From NCBI GenBank assembly GCA_003991915.1, contig RQTK01000286.1, positions 173,760 to 237,759 on the forward strand: a stretch of 64,000 bases of DNA. Direction: 5' to 3'. The translations under genes and the position numbers were made by a program. The notes below the pieces were generated by a model. The model was not told the DNA's origin. It saw only the letters and a program-made list of their open reading frames with translations, and made no database searches. Of this stretch, positions 55,288 through 64,000 are shown piece after piece (position 1 is the first letter of the stretch; the number at the start of each line of letters is the position of its first letter). Source of the DNA: Elysia chlorotica. Its lineage: Eukaryota; Mollusca; Gastropoda; Plakobranchidae.

Positions 55288-55400
55288 CCAACAAGGGGCC
55301 GTAAGTACAAAAACGCAGTAACTTAAGACTGGTCTTAAGACTTCTTCTTTGCATATCTTAGGAAGACTTGTCAGCTTACTAAGACATAATACTATCGACT
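55288..55400. mobile_element. Degenerate family A MITE
   Basis: GGGCCGTAAGTACAAAAACG and CAGTAACTTAAGACTGGTCT on the left, CTTAGGAAGACTTGTCAGCT on the right. Arms are mutated but the order fits the family. Confidence 0.45.
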
Positions 55401-55479
55401 CAAGGACTCTAGATCCTAGATCTAACTCCCAACGAAACCTAAACAGTCAACAGTAAAAAGGAAGCAACATCGCATTCAA

Positions 55480-55640
55480 AGACATGCGCACTGTGCTGTA
55501 AAAACAAAACGTGCGGCTTTGCGCATGCTCCCCGCGCAGACCAATAGAGCATCGAGCTTCAAAATGAAAACTTGAAAGTCACGTATCAAATCGCGCGAGA
55601 TTAATTCCGTTTCCTGGCCGGCGGCCGTGACTGGGGTGCA
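55480..55640. promoter_or_regulatory. Promoter-like island 2 (NRF-1-like sites and CCAAT box)
   Basis: CATGCGCACTG (55483), TTTGCGCATGCTC (55518) and CAGACCAATAGAG (55537) lie within 60 bp, followed by CpG-rich CAAATCGCGCGAG and GGCCGGCGGCCGTGAC. This arrangement is typical of TATA-less housekeeping promoters. No first exon identified. Confidence 0.4.
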
Positions 55641-55659
55641 ACATTGGAGTTTTTAACAA

Positions 55660-56035
55660 CTTGAGAAAATTGGGAAATTTCGACGAATTTTGTCCTTATA
55701 AAGTTATATTATTTCTGTTAAAATTTAATGTTCACTTTAACCTTGCGATGGATATTTATTTTCTCTAATATGTTCCTATTATCATTCCTGAAGCTATAAA
55801 GCTAGGAACGGATAATAACATAAAAGATGCATTTTGCCGTAGCCAATGTTATTTTCTTTTATGAGAATTTTTATTGCATTCTGCAATGCGATAAAAACAT
55901 TCCCTTTCGTTAATAGTATAGCCTATAAACTTTGGAAAATTGAGAAATCTAAACGAATTTTCACCTTATATAATGTTATACATGTTCATTTTAATCCTGC
56001 GAGGGATTTTTATTTTCTCTTTGACGTTGCAATAA
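55660..56035. repeat. Diverged tandem duplication (~270-bp step)
   Basis: GACGAATTTTGTCCTTATAA ... TTTAACCTTGCGATGGAT at 55680-55755 recurs as AACGAATTTTCACCTTATAT ... TTTAATCCTGCGAGGGAT at 55951-56010. Confidence 0.65.
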
Positions 56036-56039
56036 ATAT

Positions 56040-56870
56040 AAAGCGACGACGTTGAGTGATAAAACCAGAAACAGAATACATTTTAGAAGAAGCCTTTCTT
56101 TATTGAAGCTATTTAAAGACACATCACATCAAATAATATGATAACTTAACCTACTAAACCAGATTTTAAAAAAGGTGTCCAAAATCTATGAAAAATACAC
56201 CCAGCAAGTTATTAATTTATACAGTGATAGGGTAATTTTACTTAGAACCATCGTTTTTCTGATAGAAAGGGGAAAATGCTCTTACTAAATAATATTTCTA
56301 CCATGCTGTTCAATTGATGGGACTAAGTTGGAAGTGGAACCGCAGTCGAAATGTAGAAACTTCACGAAGACTATCGCAGTCGGGGTGCACTGTGCAATAT
56401 ATAGTTTGTAAGATAAATAATCATTTGACTATTTACTTAACATTTTTTTATGATAATGATACTAAGAATGTTCGGTGTGTGTGCCAATGTGATCTGTAAA
56501 ACTATATGTGCATGTCAAAGATAATCTCCTATGTGCTTTTCTCTTAAGGTGATTTATATATAACATTAGTCCATCAATGTCGGCTATGCCCACAACAAAT
56601 TTCCAAACTGGATAAACAAAGCTTATCTTATCACTGTCTTTTCTTATTTGATCCTATCTTAAATAAGCGACAATAAAAGCTGAAGGTTTTTTAAGAGAAA
56701 CCCGTAATACACATGTATACCAGATCTCCCAACCTTACACCAGAAAAAAAGAGAAAAAAAGCTTTAAATCGCACTTTCTTACAGCCACTTAGTTAAGTAT
56801 AAAAACTCTGATGGATAATTGAGTTGTCATCTAGTACAATACACGTAGGAAGCATTATTCTATACTACTG
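56040..56870. other. No feature recognised
   Basis: AT-rich; no exon or repeat recognised. Confidence 0.45.
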
Positions 56871-56876
56871 GGTAGT

Positions 56877-57000
56877 CCTGGGTTCGTTAGTGCAACGTCG
56901 TCGTAGCTTGCGATTCTTCATACGCCTTCTTTTTCACACATCTTAAGATCTTTAGACGAGTCGTAAGCTAACAAAAAAAAATTGTACTTACGACATCTGG
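56877..57000. mobile_element. Palindromic MITE, family A
   Basis: GGGTTCGTTAGTGCAACGTC then GTCGTAGCTTGCGATTCTTC on the left; TAGACGAGTCGTAAGCTAAC then TTGTACTTACGAC on the right. Confidence 0.65.
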
Positions 57001-57985
57001 TGCTGTCTTTTAAAAAAGCAATGATTGCATATAAATAGTATAGTGAAATTAGTTCAGAATGGCATATAACTGCAAAATAACCTATACATGTACACAACTC
57101 TGCGCAAAAAAATAAATGAATAAATAAAGGAAAAAGATAAGAAATCATGTTTCCATTTGTTAAATTAGATCCTTTGGTTTAGAAAAGTTTCTGGAATGTT
57201 GTACTGACGCCGGAGTTCCGACAGGAGATCAGCAGGGTCGTGTATGTATACGTTGAGCGCGTTGAGTGGTGAGTGGTGAGTGGATGGAAAACTGGAAAAC
57301 TGCGTTAAAGGAGTCCATACACAACTATTGTGTAGTATATGACATTATGGACACATCTTTCAGGATGACGGGCAGCTAAGTTGAGCTAACAAAGGTGACA
57401 GCAAAGAGGAAATGTATTTATTAAGCTAATCAGATTACAAGGGGGTGGGGAGGGAAAGAGCTAAAAAAAGCATCCCTAACTTAGAAATGCTACTTGTGTA
57501 GTTTTGCTCAGTTATGTTTGTTATTCTTTAAAGCGGGTTGACAAAAGAAAATGGGACTACTCTTAATGAAAAGTAACTGATCCTGATAGTTTGAATTGTG
57601 TAGCTAAAATGTGTTGCACTTAAATTTCAATAAAACAGGTAGTTTTAATAGTTGCAATTACATTTATTTGAAGAATGGAATACATGTAGTATGAAATAAG
57701 TTTGGACAAAACATTTATAATTATTATAGATATTTTTTATTATTCGTTTCACTATGCACTTGTGATTCTTTTAATACGCTCATTGTCTTGCTGTTTATTT
57801 GTAATCATTTTTTTCTTCGTCATTCTTTACCTCCTCCTCCTCCTCCTCCTCCTCTCTTTTCTCTTTCTCCTCCTCATCTCCCTCCTTCTATTTAATCTTC
57901 TTCTTTTTCTTCAGTTTGTTCCTATTCGAACAAAATTAAACCCACAAAAAAAAACAAACCAACAACACAATACACGTGGAAAAAA
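57001..57985. other. No gene recognised; (CTC)n near the right
   Basis: A (TCC)n tract lies at 57829-57856. The hydrophobic ORF covering it is composition-driven. Confidence 0.45.
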
Positions 57986-57987
57986 TA

Positions 57988-58091
57988 GCTCGCCACCTCA
58001 GTTGTATAATACCCTATCTCATTTCTAAAATGCTTAATATCTAGAGTAATTTAGAAATTAGATAGAACATTATACAAATGGGGTGGCGAGC
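57988..58091. mobile_element. Palindromic MITE, family B, best preserved copy
   Basis: GCTCGCCACCTCAGTTGTAT then AATACCCTATCTCATTTCTA on the left; TTTAGAAATTAGATAGAACA then GGGGTGGCGAGC on the right. The outer 10 bp are perfectly inverted. Confidence 0.8.
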
Positions 58092-58619
58092 CGTTTCTTT
58101 AACACAGCCCAAGCGATTGCACGATTGCAAGATAAACGGATTTTACTTCGACAAGGGAAGCAATCTCGTAATGAAATATTAGACAGTTGAATAGTTGCCC
58201 TTGTCAGCACATTTGTTAGTTTTCATTTAACTTTATTCCTTGGTGGATGCGACGCTTTGATCTCCAAACAAGTGATGGCTTTAAAGAGTCGTATATCCAA
58301 TACACTTGTTAAATTAAATATATGTCTGATTGATTTGGAATTGAACCCGAAACCTTCAGAACATAAGGAGTTCTGTCGATACAGGGACCCCGCTCCTCCG
58401 CCCCCTCTAACACCACCCCTACAACCAGGTAAAACATTCGTTGTTTTCTTTTGTTTCAGTTCATACGGATTCTTTATAACGAAGGTCTTCTATTCTTTTA
58501 ATTGTTTGGCCCATAAAAAGGTTTAATTATTATTTGATTCGATCCGTTGCTGCGAATGCCATGTAATGCAGCAGAAAGTAATGTTTTTACAATCACAGTT
58601 TTTATAAGATCAGGATCAC

Positions 58620-58751
58620 TCTCTCTATCTCTTTCTACCCCTCTCACTCTCTTTTTATATGTATTTCTACCTCTAACTATCTCTCTGTTTCTCTCTCTAT
58701 TTTTCACTATTTCGCCCTCCCTCTCCGCCTCTCTCTCTCTCTCTCTCTCTC

Positions 58752-58790
<39 letters not shown>

Positions 58791-58800
58791 CTTCTCTCTC
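58620..58800. repeat. (CT)n microsatellite region
   Basis: Interrupted CT tracts, densest at 58731-58788. Confidence 0.93.
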
Positions 58801-59345
58801 TTTTTCTATTCTTATTTCTTCTATGTTCCCCTCACTGAATTTTAATTTAATTTCTCTCACGTTTAATTTTTTTCACAATAATTTCAAACTATCATAGCTT
58901 GATGTATGTAAAAATGCGAGTTTCTCCTTCATCTTGAAATTTTACCTTCCTTTATTTTATTGATAATCCAGTTGAAGAACTTTTTCGAACGCCAAACGTT
59001 TGTAAAACAAGAACAAACAATACTTAGTAATGAAATATAAAAAAAAAACGTAGGTTTTCAAATGTGTAGAGAAAATGAGCCCCAACGACTTTGACATTTA
59101 CGACTGAAAAAAAAAAAAAAAAAGATTATATAATTTCTATTGGACAATTTCAATTTCTGTAAAGCCTTACAATCCTATCTATCTACGAAAAAACCTCGTT
59201 TTCTTTTATTATACGAACAGATCTTTCACCCGACTTCAATAATAAAATGCTCTCAATCATATTATGCATCGGAGCTTTAAATTAATTGCTTTAAAATTCC
59301 CAGATTTAATAGACGGGCACACGATTAAATGACATGGAAATATCA
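58801..59345. other. No feature recognised
   Basis: AT-rich with short A-runs at 59040 and 59108. Confidence 0.45.
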
Positions 59346-59387
59346 AAGAAGAAGAGCAGGAGGAGGAGGAGGAGTAGGAGGGGGAGG

Positions 59388-59646
59388 NNNNNNNNNNNNN
59401 NNNNNNNNNNNNNNNNNNNNNNNNNNNNNNNNNNNNNNNNNNNNNNNNNNNNNNNNNNNNNNNNNNNNNNNNNNNNNNNNNNNNNNNNNNNNNNNNNNNN
59501 NNNNNNNNNNNNNNNNNNNNNNNNNNNNNNNNNNNNNNNNNNNNNNNNNNNNNNNNNNNNNNNNNNNNNNNNNNNNNNNNNNNNNNNNNNNNNNNNNNNN
59601 NNNNNNNNNNNNNNNNNNNNNNNNNNNNNNNNNNNNNNNNNNNNNN
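59388..59646. other. Assembly gap (259 N)
   Basis: Run of N between a GGA-rich stretch and a GA-rich stretch; likely an unresolved purine-rich microsatellite. Confidence 0.98.
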
Positions 59647-59952
59647 AGAGAGATGAAAGAGAGAGGGAGACGGGTGAAAAGGGAGATGACGGAGGGGGAG
59701 AGGAAGTGAGGAAGACAGAGAGAGATGAGGGATGGGGAGGGGAAGAGGAAGAATGGGGGCGGGGGGAGAGAAAGTGAGGAAAATAGAGAAAGATGAAGAA
59801 GGGTGAAGGGGAGAGAGAGATGAGCGATAGGGAAAGGGAATGAGGAAGAGAGAGAAAGTGAGAGAGAGAGAGAGATGAGCGATGGAAGACAGAGATACTG
59901 AAAGAAAAGCGGAGAGAAAAACAGAGTAATAGAGAGAGAGGGAGGAATCATG

Positions 59953-59990
<38 letters not shown>

Positions 59991-60040
59991 AGGAGAAACA
60001 AAGAGAGGTAGAGATGGAAAGAGAGAAACCCATGCATAAA
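59647..60040. repeat. Purine-rich (GA)n tract
   Basis: GA/GGA-rich degenerate repeat continuing from the gap. Confidence 0.92.
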
Positions 60041-60079
60041 CCCTGGAATTAATCTTAGACCAGAGGTGGGGATCAGAAT

Positions 60080-60235
60080 AGAGACTTTGCAATCCACCCA
60101 GCTATAACGGATCACGTAATCTCAACCTTCAGGCATTGGGGTTTTCCGATCGCTCATTGGCTCTGTAAATCTAGGATAGAGATATAATTAGACAGCGGTG
60201 GCGATTTCCTTACATATCGTGTTTGTTTTCGCTAT
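60080..60235 (-). repeat. Repeat R3, copy 3
   Basis: CAATCCACCCAGCTATAACG, GGCATTGGGGTTTTCCGATC, GCTCATTGGCTCTGTAAATC, TATCGTGTTTGTTTTCGCTA; complement of the R3 order at 41.6 and 45.3 kb. The only copy with no SINE beside it. Confidence 0.65.
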
Positions 60236-60268
60236 GGCGCAGTTATCGCAATGTTTCTAATAGGATAG

Positions 60269-60710
<442 letters not shown>

Positions 60711-61011
60711 GAATAAATCCGTTTAATAAAATGAAAGATCAATCCAAAAAAAAAAAAAGATATAAATAAACGAGTAAGCGAGCTTGTTCGGAGCTTGTCC
60801 ATTTCCTCTGTAGTGCAGATTTTTAGCATTTGCTTTGAGATTTTTTTGCCAGATTGTTTTGCCATTGTAAAGCTTAAAGTCGAGGGTATGCAAAATTAAT
60901 AATATTTATTGCAATCTATTTGCCAGATTGTTGCGATGTCGAGTCTGCTCGTCGCACGGAGGCTATAGGCTGTTTATCGCGTATAGACTAAAGGGCCGTT
61001 TTGCCATAGTG

Positions 61012-61385
61012 CTTTGACACTATATCTCGTAGTTTCATATGCGTGTACAGTTTTTGTTTCTTAAGCTGCTCTATATCGTAGCTTAGACACTATGTGTAGG
61101 ATGCACAAAGAAGACGTAGCTTAGTATCGTCGTAACAATATAAAAATAAAAATGCTTACGACGAGACACAAGCTACGTCATGTTTGTGCATTCTACCCTT
61201 TGTGTCTATTAATTTGGTTTTGTAGCTTAGACACTTTATCTCGTAGCTTCTTATACGTCAATTATTTTTGTTTCGTAAGTTGTTCTATATTGTAGCTTCG
61301 ACACTTTATCTCGTTTTTTTTCCTTATACGTCAATTATTTTGGTTTTGTAGGATGCTCTGTACGGTAGCTTAGACACTTTAACTC
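61012..61385. repeat. ~75-bp tandem repeat interrupted by a MITE
   Basis: Units contain GTAGCTTAGACACTTTATCT then CGTAGCTTCTTATACGTCAA and a TTGTTTCGTAAG-like end; starts near 61012, 61078, 61224, 61295 and 61368. The MITE at 61096 splits the second unit. Confidence 0.75.
61096..61197. mobile_element. Palindromic MITE, family A (short form), inside a tandem repeat
   Basis: TAGGATGCACAAAGAAGACG then TAGCTTAGTATCGTCGTAAC on the left; CTTACGACGAGACACAAGCT then ACGTCATGTTTGTGCATTCT and ACC on the right. Arms ~40 bp. Confidence 0.78.
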
Positions 61386-61578
61386 AATAATATTAGTTTG
61401 GCCAGAGGGACTGGGGTACATTGTACTCTATTGTGTTAGAGTGTCTAAACGTATGGGTGAAATCTAAACTCTAGAGAAATCTTCGGGCACGTAATAAGAC
61501 GTCTAGCCATAGCGATGCCTCCCTTATGACTGTTTGACTGACTCGAGAACTACAAACTTCTAATTTGAGAAGATGGGG

Positions 61579-61638
61579 AGTTGAGTTGTGTTGGTGTCAT
61601 GTCCAACATTAGCACTATATAGGCTTTATTGTGGATGG
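61579..61638 (-). mobile_element. SINE tail fragment
   Basis: GTTGAGTTGTGTTGGTGTCA, ACATTAGCACTATATAGGCT then GTGGATGGGAGG; stops there. Confidence 0.65.
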
Positions 61639-61693
61639 GAGGAAGATGAAGAGGGCAGGGTGCAGTAGAATGTCACCCTTAGGGAAAAAACAT

Positions 61694-61852
61694 AAACTGA
61701 TCACAAGTTGAACAATTCTTTTAGCAATTATATCCACAATGACGAATAACATTAACTAACGACAAGTTGAACAAAGGTAGTAGCATTTATACCTACTTTG
61801 ACGAATAACATGTAAATGATGAGAAGGTGAACATTCTTAATAACTATAATAT
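61694..61852. repeat. ~60-bp tandem repeat, 2.5 units
   Basis: ACAAGTTGAACAATTC ... GACGAATAACATT, ACAAGTTGAACAAAGG ... GACGAATAACATG, then GAGAAGGTGAACATTC. Confidence 0.75.
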
Positions 61853-61942
61853 CTTTTTTGTTTGTTTGGACGAGATCACATATATTCGCATGCAACACTT
61901 TTCAGGGGCCTCATTTATGAAAATCTAACGATGTGCAATGGC

Positions 61943-62060
61943 TTGGTATCCCTGCCCTGTATCGTGTGTGGCAGCACATAAAATTGTCAGATGTTAATCT
62001 TGAGCCCAGTCCAAAATATAACATGTTAATCTTGAGCCCAGTCCAAAATATATCGTATTG
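61943..62060 (+). mobile_element. SINE body fragment with a short internal duplication
   Basis: GGTATCCCTGCCCTGTATCG, GCAGCACATAAAATTGTCAG. Then TGTTAATCTTGAGCCCAGTC appears twice, ~33 bp apart. Confidence 0.75.
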
Positions 62061-62870
62061 ATCTGTGTTTTTTTCTGCTGTAATTGAAATGCATTCTGCT
62101 TTCATAAGCATGTTAAATAATTGCAAAAAGCCATCAGTAGTCCAAGTTTCAAACTAAATAGCATGGCGGGCACGGCACTGGTTTTTTAAAGTTTTATATG
62201 AATGTGATTATGTACGATGTACTCTTTTTGTGGTTCAACTGGATGTATTATATGCGCTGCCACTGTCGAGAAAAGCAATGTAATAATAGTTATGACAAAC
62301 TGAAGTAACAACATCAACACAATATACTGGTTAGTTATGAATTAAGCGCTACCTGCGGCGAATTGAGAAAAATAGGCCTTTTTTCTTACTAATTAACAAC
62401 AGCTTCTAAACTAACATCATGCAGTTAATGTGAACATCAAATTCATTCCGTAAAACCATTAACCGTTTCTTCATTACAGCCTATGGCAATGCTTTTGCCA
62501 GGTCACGACTAACTTGATGTATATTATTTACGTCTTCCGTTGGTGATCTCTCCTTCCCTCATTTCATCCTCTCATTCTCATCCAACGCCTCCTCTTTCTA
62601 TCATTTGACTCTTCTTTCCTTTCATTTTCTATCCGCGGTCTCTGTACTTGTATTTTCCATTTTTCTCAGATACTGTTTTTTCTCTTTTCTCTCTTTCTCT
62701 ATCGTTAACCCTTTTAATCTCTCTCGCCTCCTTTATCTCTCTTTTTCTTTCTTTCTTTTTCTGTCTCTCTCCCTCTCTTCTCGTCTCCTCCGTCACTTCC
62801 CAGTTAATCTATCTCTCTCCTAGCCCTCACCCTCTCTTCCTCTTCCTCTCTTCTTATCTTCTCTTTTCTC
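62061..62870. other. No gene recognised; pyrimidine-rich toward the right
   Basis: Unique sequence, then CT/TTC-rich low complexity from ~62540. Confidence 0.45.
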
Positions 62871-62874
62871 TTTA

Positions 62875-62917
62875 ACCTCTCTCTATCTCTCTATCTTTCT
62901 CTCTCTCACCCTATCTT

Positions 62918-62963
<46 letters not shown>
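62875..62963. repeat. (CT)n microsatellite
   Basis: Interrupted, then pure CT at 62928-62962. Confidence 0.95.
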
Positions 62964-62965
<2 letters not shown>

Positions 62966-62969
62966 AACC

Positions 62970-63780
62970 CTCCCTAACTTTATTATGCAGGTCACTGCTC
63001 ATTAATACCCGTAAAACAAAAGGCCAACAATCACACTGATTGTTTCAATCGATAGCTTCCCTTCTAGATTTTCCCTTTCCTGATTTTAACGCGACGTAAC
63101 TATCACAACAACTATTGCCACATGGTTCTATCGCATCTTCTTGCTTAAGGATAAATCTACAAAACACGTTTATGCTAACAAAACGATGGTGAAAATGTCA
63201 TTACTCCTACTAAAAGGGTTTTTGTGCGGTTTTCTATTTTCCAAACAAAATAAAAATCATACTATTGTAAGTTTTAAGGATCCACTGATAACAAAAAATC
63301 GTATCTTAAAAAAACGTAACAAACACTAATGAGGGTAGGTTAACAGCCTGAATCTATCAGTACTTACTACTTAACAAGATAACGATTGTTATACCTACGT
63401 AATTCCTCTTAAGGAAATTGATAACGACATGCCTTTTCTTATAAAAAATAGATAACAAATGTAAAAAAAAAACCACTGGTACATAAAAATGTATCAATAA
63501 TTATAAATCTTGATTAAAATACATGCTATTTTATATAAGAGTATACCGCGGTACATACATACAAATAGAGTTAAAAATAGCACTACCTAATCAGGTCATA
63601 TATTTTTCAGGTGAGATGGAGTCTCTGTAGGTTTTCTACAGGCGTAACCCTCATACCCTCATACTCCGGGGTATGCTCAGGGAATGACGGGAACAAAGAA
63701 CACGGAAAGTAGAAGAAACTAGTCTTAAAAGTTTTTTTATACAGTATACTTGTTTTAAGAGGTTGTTTTTTGTGTTGTAA
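62970..63780. other. No gene recognised
   Basis: AT-rich. A GC-richer segment at 63608-63700 (CGTAACCCTCATACCCTCAT, ACTCCGGGGTATGCTCAGGG) stands out but shows no motif I know. Confidence 0.4.
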
Positions 63781-63782
63781 TT

Positions 63783-63880
63783 ACAATTATTGTTGCTGTT
63801 GCTGTTGTGGTTTTTTAGTTGTTGTAGTTGGCATTGTTGTTGTTCTTGTTGTTTTTATTGTTGTTTTTGTTTTTGTTGGG
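63783..63880. repeat. (TTG)n microsatellite
   Basis: Interrupted TTG/TTGT units near the right edge. Confidence 0.9.
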
Positions 63881-64000
63881 CGAAACAAATGTGCTAAAAC
63901 ATGATTTTCGAACCGCGAAACTTCCGCCCACCCTATTTCAAGGTATAGAGAAGAAACATTTGAAGTTCTAAAAGTATGGATTAAAAAAAGAGAAGGTAAA

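Noticed and set aside
58257..58440. Pro-rich ORF ending at CAACCAG/GTAAAA
   Set aside because: Its core contains the complement of a box B word (GGTTCAATTCC) and a tRNA-like stem on the minus strand; more likely a degenerate tRNA-derived element, and too unclear to call either way.
62470..62505. Mini-exon after ATTACAG (PMAMLLPG-like)
   Set aside because: Too short to support, no partner exons and no frame evidence.
63600..63710. snRNA-like or exon-like GC-rich segment
   Set aside because: TTTTTCAG/GTGAG on the plus strand looks like a splice word, but the following sequence has stops and no recognisable RNA secondary motif.

Overview
The window is non-coding-rich, AT-rich animal DNA: spliced genes with GT-AG introns, long AG/CT, AGT and TATC microsatellites, a high-copy tRNA-derived SINE and short palindromic MITEs. 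No bacterial operons, CRISPR arrays or rRNA are visible. The gene set (SLC22 transporter, acid lipase, Ig cell-adhesion protein, vitellogenin/apolipoprotein-type lipid transfer protein) and repeat style suggest a lophotrochozoan, most likely a gastropod mollusc. That placement is inference, since no mitochondrial or rRNA marker is present.

Layout. 0.5-3.5 kb (minus): first four coding exons of an SLC22-type transporter, running off the left edge. 7.9-14.4 kb (plus): a complete eight-exon acid lipase gene (421 aa) with an intact Ser-Asp-His triad. 16.4-16.7 kb: 3' end of a mariner transposon. 22.2-35.0 kb (minus): a lachesin/IgLON-like immunoglobulin adhesion gene with exons for Ig1 (first half), Ig2, Ig3, a Thr/Pro-rich stalk and a Gly/Tyr/Pro-rich segment; its last three recognised exons are duplicated, and a 580-base assembly gap lies in the Ig1-Ig2 interval. 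36-45.7 kb: no convincing gene, but diverged segmental duplications and SINEs. 46.9-47.6 kb (minus): two exons of a large lipid transfer protein inside a TATC-microsatellite repeat array. 52.5 and 55.5 kb: two GC-rich promoter-like islands. 57-64 kb: microsatellites, a second gap (259 N) and MITEs, with no gene recognised.

The most unusual feature is a recurring pattern. At least seven exon-intron junctions in three unrelated genes are copied as local tandem repeats, each copy carrying some exon plus the splice-site sequence, so introns hold decoy donors or acceptors (SLC22 exons 2 and 3; lipase exons 4 and 5; Ig2b, Ig3a and Gly/Tyr exons). In the Ig gene a whole exon block is duplicated; I count 10 nucleotide differences between copies, none of which need change an amino acid. 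That could mean two functional copies, or two alleles assembled in tandem.

All homology statements come from reading the sequence against remembered family patterns. No search or alignment program was run; exon borders were placed by hand from splice consensus, frame and phase.
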